From the NCBI GenBank assembly GCA_021736985.1, contig JAIPEW010000010.1:1-64000 (forward strand): a stretch of 64,000 nt of DNA, given 5' to 3'. The notes beneath the pieces are model-generated. The model was not told where the DNA came from and made no database searches. It saw nothing but the letters and a program-made list of their open reading frames with translations. The stretch is from Clostridiales bacterium. Its GTDB lineage: Bacteria; Bacillota; Desulfotomaculia; Desulfotomaculales; VENG01. Below are positions 35,841-44,905 of this stretch, piece after piece (position 1 is the stretch's first letter; each line of letters opens with the position of its first letter). The translations under genes were made by a program, and so were the position numbers.

Positions 35841-37013
35841 ATGCTGATATTAGATAAGCCATATGTTTCAAAGTTTCTAGAAGATACAATTTTAGAATTA
35901 GACTTACCTGTTTTGAAGAATAAAGCTGTAAAAGAATTTCACATAAGTAATAATATTAATTTTTTAGAAAGTGAGGAGTTTATTGATAAAATCAAAAGAA
36001 AACAACAACCATTGATTTATAGCAATTCGGAAAATCCAATTAACTGGATAACAAACAACCTATCATTTATGGGTATAACTGAAAAAATTAATATTTTTAA
36101 GGATAAGGTTAAATTTCGCAGGTTATTACAGAATATGTATCCTAATTTTTATTATAAAGAAGTCAATTTAGATGATTTAGAAAAAATAGATATAAATGAA
36201 ATAAAAATGCCTTTTATTATTAAGCCAACAATAGGTTTTTTTAGTATGGGGGTTCATAAGGTTAGCAGCCTTTCAGAATGGAAGGATGTGATAAATGAAA
36301 TAAAAAAAGAAATGAATAATATCACAGATAATTATCCTATGGAAGTTATAAATATAAATAATTTTATTATAGAAGAAAATGTAGAAGGTAAAGAATATGC
36401 TGTTGACGTTTATTTTGATAACAAAAACAATCCAGTAATCTTAAATATTTTAGAACATATTTTTTCTTCAGAAAAAGATGTAAGTGATCGAGTCTATATA
36501 ACTTCTAAAAAAATAATAAAAGAATATTACAATCTTTTTTATAATTTCTTATTAAAAATGGGTGAATTAATCAATTTGGAAAGATTTCCAATGCATGTTG
36601 AGTTTAGGGTTGATAAGGATGGAAACATAATCCCAATAGAAATAAATCCAATGAGGTTTGCGGGTTGGTGTGCAACTGATATAGCTTATTATGCCTATGG
36701 GATAAATGTATATGAATATTTTTTTCAGCAGAGAAAACCTGATTGGGAAAAAATTCTTAAAAATAAAAAAGAAAAGATTTATAGTATTGTTGTAGCAGAT
36801 TTACCTAAAGATATTGATTTCGATAATATTGAAGAAGTTGATTACGATAAATTTATATCATATTTTGAAAATCCCCTGGAAGTGAGAAAAATAGATTATA
36901 TGAAGTATGGTGTTTTTGCTTTTTTGTTTGCTGAAACTAGTTATGGAAATTGGGAAGAAATAGAAGGAATATTAAAATCAGACTTAAAAGAATATTTGAA
37001 GATTAAAAATTGA
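35841..37013 (+). CDS. Orphan ATP-grasp enzyme
   Basis: About 390 residues. ATP-grasp features seen: FIIKPTIGFFSMGVHKV (nucleotide-binding lysine and Gly loop), IEENVEGKEYAVDVYF, and the metal-binding VEFRVDKDGNIIPIEINPMRFAG. Such ligases join a carboxylate to an amine or thiol via an acyl phosphate (peptide or amino-acid ligases, BL00235/CarB-like). The gene is AT-rich relative to its neighbours and stands alone, suggesting acquisition. ATG 35841 preferred (AAAGG upstream). Substrate unknown. Confidence 0.75.
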   Translation: MLILDKPYVSKFLEDTILELDLPVLKNKAVKEFHISNNINFLESEEFIDKIKRKQQPLIYSNSENPINWITNNLSFMGITEKINIFKDKVKFRRLLQNMYPNFYYKEVNLDDLEKIDINEIKMPFIIKPTIGFFSMGVHKVSSLSEWKDVINEIKKEMNNITDNYPMEVININNFIIEENVEGKEYAVDVYFDNKNNPVILNILEHIFSSEKDVSDRVYITSKKIIKEYYNLFYNFLLKMGELINLERFPMHVEFRVDKDGNIIPIEINPMRFAGWCATDIAYYAYGINVYEYFFQQRKPDWEKILKNKKEKIYSIVVADLPKDIDFDNIEEVDYDKFISYFENPLEVRKIDYMKYGVFAFLFAETSYGNWEEIEGILKSDLKEYLKIKN

Positions 37014-37014
37014 G

Positions 37015-37042
37015 AAAAAAACCTTCACTTTTTAGTGAAGGT
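37015..37042 (-). terminator. Terminator of the nitronate monooxygenase-like gene
   Basis: ACCTTCACT/AGTGAAGGT, 4-nt loop (37021-37042), followed on the minus strand by a run of Ts (37020-37015). Also lies just after the ATP-grasp stop. Confidence 0.8.
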
Positions 37043-37052
37043 AAGTATGGTT

Positions 37053-37997
37053 TCAATTCTCTTTAGCTTCTCGTATTAACCTGTTAAAAATCTCTTGTAC
37101 AGGTAAAATATCTTTTATTTTATGTACATTTTTTCCGGCAAAAACAATTCCTTCATTAACGTTTCCGATACAAGAATTATCAAGTGCTTTCATTATACAA
37201 TACTGCTTAGAACATTTTTTTAAGCAGTTGTCGCAGTTTTCTGGAGTAATTTTTTCTCCCTGTATAATTTTAGATGCAAATGGATTGTGTAGTGCTCTGC
37301 CCGGTAAGCCTACGGGACTTGGTATGATAACTACATCTTCTGGTTTTGCCTTCAAATACATTTGTTTGAAGGAATCTGAGACATCACATTCTTTGCTTAA
37401 AACAAAGCGTGTTGCCATCTGTACACCATCAGCCCCTAATTGCAGCATTTTTGCTATACCTTTGCCGTCAATAATTCCTCCTGCAGCAATTAAGGGTATA
37501 TTTATTGCTTTTCGTATGGAGGGGAGGATTTCTGTTAGGGGTTTGTCAGTGCCCAGATGTCCTCCTGCTTCAACTCCTTCTACTACTACAGCAGAAGCGC
37601 CTAACTTTTCAGCTAGTACAGCTAATTTAGTTGATGAGACAATTGATACTACTGGAACTCCGGATTCTTTACTCCAGTGAAATATGTCTCTGGAAAAACC
37701 GGCACCTGTAAATATTACGTCGATTTTTTCCTCAATTGCTGTATAAACCATTTTAGGGAAATTTTTGATGGCAAACATTATATTTACGCCTAGAGGCCCG
37801 GAAGTTAACCTTCGGGTTTTGCGAATTTCTTCACGCAGTTCTTCTTCTGACATACCCGTTGCACCTAATACGCCGATACCTCCAGCATTAGCTACTGCAG
37901 AAGCAAGTGGCGCTGTAGAAACGCGTAATGCCATGCCTCCTTGAACAATTGGAAATTTGGGTAGTATATTTCCTATTTGAAGTTGAGGTAGTTTCAA
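37053..37997 (-). CDS. Nitronate monooxygenase / FabK-like FMN enzyme
   Basis: About 314 residues of the NMO/FabK TIM-barrel flavoprotein family. It shows IVQGGMALRVS at the N-terminus, GPLGVNIMF, SAVVVEGVEAGGHLG and LIAAGGIIDGKGIAKMLQLG followed by DGVQMATRFV. A C-terminal Cys cluster (CDNCLKKCSKQYC) is common to clostridial members. It may oxidise nitronates or act as an enoyl reductase; no fatty-acid genes adjoin. TTG 37997 lies 7 nt after AGGAGG; GTG 38000 is an alternative. Confidence 0.85.
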   Translation of the reverse strand: MKLPQLQIGNILPKFPIVQGGMALRVSTAPLASAVANAGGIGVLGATGMSEEELREEIRKTRRLTSGPLGVNIMFAIKNFPKMVYTAIEEKIDVIFTGAGFSRDIFHWSKESGVPVVSIVSSTKLAVLAEKLGASAVVVEGVEAGGHLGTDKPLTEILPSIRKAINIPLIAAGGIIDGKGIAKMLQLGADGVQMATRFVLSKECDVSDSFKQMYLKAKPEDVVIIPSPVGLPGRALHNPFASKIIQGEKITPENCDNCLKKCSKQYCIMKALDNSCIGNVNEGIVFAGKNVHKIKDILPVQEIFNRLIREAKEN

Positions 37998-38300
37998 CAC
38001 TTTCCCTCCTGTAAATATTTGTCTTATTTATTGTTTTATTTTTTTTATTATATCATTGATTTGTAATATATAGAGAGAGATTATACAAATTTAATAGTTA
38101 TTCTTGGTATTTAAACATGTTTTTGCTTAATAAATCTATATTTGTGTAGATATAGTAAAATTTATTCTCTACCGTATATTAGTTGTATTGAAAAATCAAT
38201 ACTTTTTTATTAAAATTTATGATTTGAAAAACTGCTGGAAACTAAAAAAACAAAAATTGTCTAATATTTTTTAATAATATCCTTTAGATAGTATATTGTT

Positions 38301-38328
38301 TTGGAAAACTCTGCTAAAATAGTATAAT
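38301..38328 (+). promoter_or_regulatory. Candidate promoter
   Basis: TTGGAA (38301-38306), 16-nt spacer, TATAAT (38323-38328), 41 bp before the 53-codon ORF. The rest of the 369-bp gap 38001-38369 is AT-rich with nothing else evident. Confidence 0.45.
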
Positions 38329-38369
38329 GGAATTTTTATCTTTCTTGAATTTAAAAAAAGGCGCTAAAC

Positions 38370-38531
38370 ATGTCTAAAATTGCAAATATAATTCTAAATG
38401 ATGATTATCCCTTAACGATAGTCCTGAACAAGAATTACAAGATAATTTATGATATGAAATCCAGATTTGAAGCACTGAGATTGTCCAGATTTGCTGATAT
38501 TAATAAATTTATCAAAACAGTTGTGCTTTAG
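38370..38531 (+). CDS. Small DUF2442-like protein, possibly truncated
   Basis: ATG after AAAGG, 53 residues. The order LNDDYPLTIVLNKNYKIIYDM...ADINKFIKTVVL resembles the first two thirds of DUF2442 domains, which normally continue with a strand containing W.NG.D. It stops early, so it may be a truncated toxin-antitoxin-linked remnant. It lies 33 bp before the LuxR-type regulator and could be co-transcribed with it. Confidence 0.5.
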   Translation: MSKIANIILNDDYPLTIVLNKNYKIIYDMKSRFEALRLSRFADINKFIKTVVL

Positions 38532-38564
38532 ACTACCATTGAAAAGAATGGAGTAATGATCTGA

Positions 38565-41213
38565 ATGGATACCAAAGTATTATCGTTAACGAATAAAAGT
38601 ACCTTGGAATTTGCGCTATTAAAGACCAAACTCAATATACCTCATACTCGCCTGTCAGTTGTATCTCGGCCGCGTTTATTAAAGGAACTTGACGAAGGTT
38701 TTAGTAAAAAGTTAACTGTAATTGCTGCTCCGGCAGGTTATGGTAAAAGCACTCTGGCGGGAGAATGGGCTAACAAAGGAGGGGGGCCTGTATCTTGGGT
38801 TTCATTAGATTCAGGTGATAATGATCCCTACCGGTTTTGGAGTTATATAACTGCTTCTTTAGAGCAAGTTAGTCCGGATATGTTAAGTCGGGTTAAGAGT
38901 ACTTTGCATTTAATTAATCAAGCACCTGAAGCGCTAATTACTATTTTGGTTAATGATTTATGTAATGTTTCGCAAGATTTTTGCCTGGTACTAGATAATT
39001 ACCATTCTATCATTAATGATTTTATTCATAACAGCCTTTATTTTTTGATAAAATACATGCCTTCCAGTATGCATATTCTAATTATTGGTCGCACAAAGCC
39101 CCCTTTTTCCCTGTCCAGGTTTTTGATTAACCAGGATTTAAAAATATTAAGTTTCAAAGAATTAAAATTTAACACAGATGAAATATCTAAATTTTTTAAA
39201 CAAAAAGATGTTCACCTGAGTGTAGAAGACATAAATAAATTTGCGGTTAGTACCGAAGGCTGGCCGGCCGGCATGCAGTTAGCCGCTTATTCTTTACATA
39301 ATAACCAGAATAAACCTGGTAATATGGTTAATTTAAACGGGAATGATTACCATATTTCTTCTTATTTTGCCGAAGAGGCACTCAATATTTGGCCCGAAGA
39401 TATAAAGACATTTTTGCTGCAAACATCAGTGTTAGAACAACTAACATGGAAATTGTGTAATGCAGTAACCGGGAGAACTGACAGTCAGGATGTACTGCAG
39501 AAACTGGCAGAAAATAGCAGTTTCTTAATAGCATTAGATTATGAAGAAAAGTGGTTTCGTTATCACCATCTTTTCCTGGCTTTCTTGCGCGCTCGTTTAT
39601 CGGCAGAAAAAAAATATAATATAGCAATATTACACAGGTTAGCCGGGGAGTGGTACGAGAATAACGGGTGTATACCGCAAGCAATAGATCATTTTTTTAA
39701 AAGTAACGATTATATTAGATGTTCATACTTGATTAAGAATTACTGGCTGCAGTTTCTAAAGGTAAGAGGTATGAAAACATTGTTAGAGCTGTTTGAAGCT
39801 CTGCCGGCAACTATTATTGAGAAAAATGTGGAATTTATTGTACTCCATGCCTGGACATGGGTTTTATCCGATGATCAGCCTTTTTTATATAGAATGAATA
39901 TGGCCAATAAGAGACTGGATAAAGCCGAGGAACTGTGCAGAGAAGAGAGTAAAAATAATTTGCCGGAAACAGAACGCTGCAGGTTATTGGGTGAGATTGC
40001 CCTGGCTCGTGCTAAAACCAGTTCACCTAATATACGCGAAATGGCAGCTTATATAAGAGAGGCCTACCATAATCTTCCCGGGGGAAGTGCTTTAGTAAGG
40101 CCTGAAATACAAATAAACCTGGGGCTGCCCATGCTGTTGAGGACCAGGTATTTACAGCAAAACGCCGCTGAATTGCAGCAGGCTGTATCTTGTGTGCGGG
40201 ATATGCAGTTGATGTTGGATAAAATAGCCGGAGGCAGCCTAGTGGGATGGAGTTCCGGAGTTTATGGAGAGTTAGCCTATGAATTTAATCACCTGGAAGA
40301 AGCAACTCGTTTACTGCTGAGAAGCATAAGAGAAGCAGAAAGAGCAGGAGAGATTGGTATTGTAATTCCAGGGTTACTTAACCTGGCCCGAATCAAGCGT
40401 GCCCGGGGTATGGTGCAAGAAGCTTTTGAATTAACTGCGGCAGCAGAAAAACAGGCAAGAGAAAATAAACTTCTATTCTGGCTGCCTGTCATAGACTCTT
40501 TAAGAGCAAGGATTTGTATGGAAACGGGGTATAAAGAATATATATACCAGTGGAAGAAAACATATCACTTTGATATTTACGATAATCTCAGCGAAAATAT
40601 AGAATTTCAACTAATTACGCTGGCCCGGGTTCTTATTTTTGAAGGAAATTTAGACAGGGCGCTGTTCTTGCTGGAACGTCTTTTGGATTTTGCAGAAGAT
40701 GAAAAACGTATGCTAAGTAAGATAGAAATATTAAATTTACAGGCGATTGTTTACCATGAGAAGGGGAAAATTGAAAAAGCCGTGAAGGTTTTAAAACGTT
40801 CACTGGCAATAGGAGAAAAGGACGGCTGTATGCGCAGTTTTATTGATGAAGGAAGGGCGATGGCCGACTTGTTTGATAGTTATGCTGTGCAGCAGGATAA
40901 AACAAATCAAAGCAGTGAGGATAGAGACTCTTTCCCTTACGTGAGAGATCTGATTAATCTTACCAGGGATTTTGTTTCTACTATAAATCTTGTTTCCGGG
41001 GAAAAAGATTCTCAGACAACGGAAATGTTAACTGAAAGGGAAATTGAAGTGCTGCAGCTGTTAGCTGAAGGCTTAAACAACAGAGAAGTTGCTCAGAGGT
41101 TAATTTTATCGCAAAACACGGTTAAGAGCCATATCGCTAATATATACAGTAAACTGATGGTGAATAATCGCGCCCAGGCCATACAAAAAGGACGAGAAAT
41201 GGGTATTATTTAA
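38565..41213 (+). CDS. MalT-like LuxR-family transcriptional activator
   Basis: 882 residues. The N-terminal STAND-type ATPase has Walker A AAPAGYGKSTLAGEWA (about 50-65), CLVLDNYH as Walker B and a winged-helix linker. A long TPR-like helical array (about 400-790) follows, then a C-terminal LuxR helix-turn-helix (LTEREIEVLQLLAEGLNNRE, then NTVKSHIANIYSKL). MalT-type proteins are activated by ATP and an inducer. A terminator separates it from the sensor-transporter gene, so it is likely the locus activator made from its own transcript. That role is inferred from position. Confidence 0.88.
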   Translation: MDTKVLSLTNKSTLEFALLKTKLNIPHTRLSVVSRPRLLKELDEGFSKKLTVIAAPAGYGKSTLAGEWANKGGGPVSWVSLDSGDNDPYRFWSYITASLEQVSPDMLSRVKSTLHLINQAPEALITILVNDLCNVSQDFCLVLDNYHSIINDFIHNSLYFLIKYMPSSMHILIIGRTKPPFSLSRFLINQDLKILSFKELKFNTDEISKFFKQKDVHLSVEDINKFAVSTEGWPAGMQLAAYSLHNNQNKPGNMVNLNGNDYHISSYFAEEALNIWPEDIKTFLLQTSVLEQLTWKLCNAVTGRTDSQDVLQKLAENSSFLIALDYEEKWFRYHHLFLAFLRARLSAEKKYNIAILHRLAGEWYENNGCIPQAIDHFFKSNDYIRCSYLIKNYWLQFLKVRGMKTLLELFEALPATIIEKNVEFIVLHAWTWVLSDDQPFLYRMNMANKRLDKAEELCREESKNNLPETERCRLLGEIALARAKTSSPNIREMAAYIREAYHNLPGGSALVRPEIQINLGLPMLLRTRYLQQNAAELQQAVSCVRDMQLMLDKIAGGSLVGWSSGVYGELAYEFNHLEEATRLLLRSIREAERAGEIGIVIPGLLNLARIKRARGMVQEAFELTAAAEKQARENKLLFWLPVIDSLRARICMETGYKEYIYQWKKTYHFDIYDNLSENIEFQLITLARVLIFEGNLDRALFLLERLLDFAEDEKRMLSKIEILNLQAIVYHEKGKIEKAVKVLKRSLAIGEKDGCMRSFIDEGRAMADLFDSYAVQQDKTNQSSEDRDSFPYVRDLINLTRDFVSTINLVSGEKDSQTTEMLTEREIEVLQLLAEGLNNREVAQRLILSQNTVKSHIANIYSKLMVNNRAQAIQKGREMGII

Positions 41214-41233
41214 GTTATTTTTCCGGCTGTAGA

Positions 41234-41265
41234 AACAGTGCGCTAACTGCGTACTGTTTTTTTTT
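41234..41265 (+). terminator. Intrinsic terminator
   Basis: AACAGTGCGC pairs with GCGTACTGTT (one G-T), 5-nt loop, followed by seven more Ts. Ends the MalT-like regulator transcript. Confidence 0.88.
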
Positions 41266-41396
41266 GCACTTTAGAGTGAATTTAGTACTTTTTTTAGTAC
41301 TTTCGGGTGATAACATCATTTTTTTAATAAGCTAAAATAATAATTGAGTAAATAGGTATTAAAACGACAGATGAAATGAATTAGGGGAATGATGTA

Positions 41397-43709
41397 ATGC
41401 ACAAAGAAAAGGCAAGCAGCAAAATATTATTGCTGGCAGTGCTCCTGCTGGTAGTGATTATGGCTTTTACCGGTATCTTAAATTACATGACATTTGCAGA
41501 TAGTTATAATAAATCTCTTGTAAATACTTATTCGGTGGCGGGCAATGAACTGGTCAGAAAAATCGAATATGCTCTCAAATATGGAAAGTCCATTGATAAT
41601 TTTTACGGTATGAGTGATACCTTGAACGAGTTAAAGGTAATTGTTGATGAGGTTGAGCAGGTAAATATAATATCTCCTGACGGTAAAGTTTTATATGACT
41701 TAGACGGTTTTGCAGCAAATAAATATGTGCCTGAAAAATTAATAAAAACAGCAGTTTTTGAACAGGGAACTATAAGTGATAATTGCAGTTACCAGTCCCA
41801 TGCAGGAAAGCATCATATATTTTTAAAAATTTCTAAACGTGATTCCGGTCATGCGGCAGCCCTGGAAATGGTCTTTCCCGGGGATGTTTTTATGAATCTT
41901 AATAATAATTATACAAAACAATTAGCCGCATATGCTGCAGGGCTTGTGTTATTAGCCCTGGTTTTATTATACATAATTTTATTCAGGACCGAACTTTTAA
42001 CCGGGGATAACAGGGTTAACAGGAAAAGGATTTTAATCACTCTTGTTGCGGTTTTAGGTTCGGTTCAGCTGTTATATTGCGGTATTAACTATTATCTATT
42101 GAAAGGTGTCTACGGGGACCTAGCCCTGCAAAGCAAAAGCTTTATAGAGAATACGGTAGCCCAAAATATAGAGGGTGTTTACCAGAAGGGTATCAGCCTG
42201 GAAGATGTGAACGGCGTAAAAGAATACCTGGGAAAAATCGAGGCCGGGCTGCCGATGGTGAAAAAGGTAAGTGTTACAGAACCTGGATCAGTTGAAGGTA
42301 GTGCTGCCAATTCTATTGGTTCCCGGGGAGGCACTTCAGTCAATGCCAGAATTTCGGCAGTTTATATCGACCGGTTGATGTTTAGAATTTTATTGGACAT
42401 GCTGACTGTCTGGGTCATTTCTTTCTTTTTCATGATTGAGCTTACCCTGCTGGGGGTTATTATATTAAGCCGGCAAAGGGCCCGGCAAGATCAGCATTAT
42501 GCCGCCAGGGAAATTTATCATGCTCCAGGGTTAATCCGGGGATTAACATTTATTGTTAACATCTGTGTTTTTTTATCCATAACATTTGTCCCCATTGTTA
42601 TGCAGAATTTATACCAGCCTATCCCGGGATTGCCACGGGATGTGGTACTGGGGTTGCCTATTTCCGCTGAAATGCTGGGTGGAATTATGGCTATTGTACT
42701 GGCCGGGGGATTAATAGATAAAAAAGGCTGGCGAACCATTTTTTATACCGGGGCCCTGTTGTTGATGGCGGGAAATTTATTTTCCGGAACAGCTTCTAAC
42801 GCCGCTCTCTTTATATTTTCCCGGGCCACAGCGGGACTGGGAATTGGATTTATATTAATGACTTTACGCAGTTTGGCGGTTTCTTTGCCCGAAAAAAATA
42901 TTGCTATTGCAGAATTTTCGGCAGGTTCCATAGCCGGGTTGAATTGCGGGGCGGTTATCGGAGGGATGCTGGCCGACAGAATAGGTTATCATGCAGTTTT
43001 TTATTTATCTGCTGTCATGGTTACTTTTGTTTTTGTTTATGTTTACAAGTTAATGGCAGGTTTGGCTATTGAGCACAGGGCAACCAGCGAAATACCGGCG
43101 TGGAATAAGCTTGCCAATTTTATATCCGATAAGAATGCACTTGTATTTTTATTATTAATATTTATTCCCTTTTTTGTAGCCGGGGCATTTATGGATTATT
43201 ACTTTCCTTTATTTGCTAAAACAAACAGCCTGACCCAGAGTGATATAAGCCGGGCTTTTTTGTTGAATGGTTTGTGTGTAATTTATCTCGGCCCTGTTTT
43301 GACCAGGTATGCGACCCGTTACCTGGGAGATAAAAAGGGCATGGTAATTTCTTTATTTATAGTTGTTTGTGCACTGGCTGCTTTTACTCTTTGGGGTACT
43401 ATTCCAGCGGCTTTTGTTACTCTCATTTTACTTGGGATTGCCGAGGGTTTTGGAGTGGCTGCACTGACAAGTTATTTTTTAAATTTAGGATCTGTACGGG
43501 ATCTGGAAATTAACAAAGCTATTGCTTATTTCAGCGTGATGGTCAATGCCAGCAGGATGGCCGGGCCCATTATCTTCGGTGTTGCTCTATCTCTTGGGAT
43601 ACGACTGGGGATGGGGTTAATAACCGGGGGGCTGTTAGCCTTGCTGATAGCATTTATATTTATTTCCAGGTTTAAACCGGGGTTAGAAGACGGGCATAAA
43701 AACTATTAG
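41397..43709 (+). CDS. MFS transporter fused to an extracytoplasmic sensor module
   Basis: 770 residues. Residues 1-365 have a signal-anchor helix, an extracytoplasmic domain with a PAS/CACHE-like strand (VEQVNIISPDGKVLYDLDG), membrane helices (about 180-200 and 215-235), a second extracytoplasmic segment (about 238-325) and another helix. Residues about 380-765 form a 12-helix major facilitator domain (GGLIDKKGWRTIFYTGALLL, RATAGLGIGFILMTLR). A sensor fused to a carrier is unusual. First gene after the terminator and probably the start of the long operon. Substrate unknown. Confidence 0.8.
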   Translation: MHKEKASSKILLLAVLLLVVIMAFTGILNYMTFADSYNKSLVNTYSVAGNELVRKIEYALKYGKSIDNFYGMSDTLNELKVIVDEVEQVNIISPDGKVLYDLDGFAANKYVPEKLIKTAVFEQGTISDNCSYQSHAGKHHIFLKISKRDSGHAAALEMVFPGDVFMNLNNNYTKQLAAYAAGLVLLALVLLYIILFRTELLTGDNRVNRKRILITLVAVLGSVQLLYCGINYYLLKGVYGDLALQSKSFIENTVAQNIEGVYQKGISLEDVNGVKEYLGKIEAGLPMVKKVSVTEPGSVEGSAANSIGSRGGTSVNARISAVYIDRLMFRILLDMLTVWVISFFFMIELTLLGVIILSRQRARQDQHYAAREIYHAPGLIRGLTFIVNICVFLSITFVPIVMQNLYQPIPGLPRDVVLGLPISAEMLGGIMAIVLAGGLIDKKGWRTIFYTGALLLMAGNLFSGTASNAALFIFSRATAGLGIGFILMTLRSLAVSLPEKNIAIAEFSAGSIAGLNCGAVIGGMLADRIGYHAVFYLSAVMVTFVFVYVYKLMAGLAIEHRATSEIPAWNKLANFISDKNALVFLLLIFIPFFVAGAFMDYYFPLFAKTNSLTQSDISRAFLLNGLCVIYLGPVLTRYATRYLGDKKGMVISLFIVVCALAAFTLWGTIPAAFVTLILLGIAEGFGVAALTSYFLNLGSVRDLEINKAIAYFSVMVNASRMAGPIIFGVALSLGIRLGMGLITGGLLALLIAFIFISRFKPGLEDGHKNY

Positions 43710-43731
43710 AAGGGGAAATGAGGTTATTGGT

Positions 43732-44880
43732 ATGATTAAGATCTCAAGAATCATTTTTATATTTATACTGCCGTTATTTTTGCTAACTGGATGTTTTGGT
43801 AATGATCTGGGTAAACAAAGGGAAATGCAGGCAGGGAAAGGGGACAGTATCATTATCGGGGTTCCTGTTCCCTATGATTTTGCAAAGGATAATACCGACT
43901 TTTTAAATGGATTAAAGTTAGCCCTTGAAGACATCAATTCCCACGGAGGCGTAAACGGCAAGAAAATTAAGCTGGAAATCGCTGACGACAGGGGAGTTTT
44001 TAAAGATGCAGTAGATACAGCCCAGGATTTTTCCGAGAATACCCGCATGACGGCAGTAATCGGGCACTGGTTTTCGGATATCTGTATTCCGGTAGCTTCC
44101 ATATATGAAGAAGCAGGCATGCCAGTAATAGTTCCCACCGTATCTAACCCTGAATTAATGGAAAAAGATTATCATTACATATTTCAAAATTTACCCAGTG
44201 ACAAAAAAGTGGCTGAACAGATGTGCTTATACGCGAAAAAACAGGAATATAACAACATGGTTATTTATTACGAAGACAGCTTGTACGGCCGAAATCTAGC
44301 AAAAGCTTTTGAGGAAGAAGCCCAAAACAGCGGTATAGAAATCATCGATAGAAGATCAGGTATGGTAAGTAAAAATGGTTTTAAAAGAGCCTATTATAAA
44401 TGGAATGCCTTAAATTTTGACGCTGTCTTTCTGGCCCTGAATATGCCTGAAGGAGCTCAGTTTATAAAACAATTCAGAAAACTTGATCCCGGTACGCCCA
44501 TTTTGTCCGGTGACGGCCTGGATGTAAGCAACTTAATAAAAGTCCTGGGAGAAGATGCAGAAAATCTTGTAATTTCGACTATATATAATCCCTGCGGCGG
44601 GGAATCGAAGTTGAAGGAATTTAAAAAACATTACAGGCAGAAATATAAAGAAGAACCAGATGTATGGGCAATCCAGGGTTATGATTCTCTACAGCTAATT
44701 GCCAGGGCAATTAAAAAAACGGGCAGTTGTTCACCGGTAGAGTTGACTGCTTATCTGCGGAATACGAAAGCAATGAAGCTGGTTTCAGGAAATGTCACTT
44801 TTAACGATGACGGAGAAATCCAGGGAAGAAAAATATATAAGAAAAAAGTGGTAAATAGGGAGTTTGAATATATAGATTGA
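43732..44880 (+). CDS. Orphan periplasmic-binding lipoprotein (Leu/Ile/Val-binding type)
   Basis: 382 residues, lipobox LLTGC (Cys21). The mature part is a type I two-lobed binding protein (IIIGVPVPYDFAKDNTDFLN, GLKLALEDINSHGGVNGKKI, VIGHWFSDICIPVASIYEEA), like branched-chain amino acid receptors. No permease or ATPase for import adjoins, so it may be a signal receptor working with the sensor-transporter or carry an extracellular ligand. It lies 22 bp after the transporter gene. Confidence 0.83.
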   Translation: MIKISRIIFIFILPLFLLTGCFGNDLGKQREMQAGKGDSIIIGVPVPYDFAKDNTDFLNGLKLALEDINSHGGVNGKKIKLEIADDRGVFKDAVDTAQDFSENTRMTAVIGHWFSDICIPVASIYEEAGMPVIVPTVSNPELMEKDYHYIFQNLPSDKKVAEQMCLYAKKQEYNNMVIYYEDSLYGRNLAKAFEEEAQNSGIEIIDRRSGMVSKNGFKRAYYKWNALNFDAVFLALNMPEGAQFIKQFRKLDPGTPILSGDGLDVSNLIKVLGEDAENLVISTIYNPCGGESKLKEFKKHYRQKYKEEPDVWAIQGYDSLQLIARAIKKTGSCSPVELTAYLRNTKAMKLVSGNVTFNDDGEIQGRKIYKKKVVNREFEYID

Positions 44881-44905
44881 TGATATCGCGGGGGAGGTTA
44901 TGACA

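Noticed and set aside
39382-39684. 100-codon minus-strand frame inside the MalT-like gene
   Set aside because: Fully inside a well-supported gene, no ribosome site and no motif; an antisense shadow.
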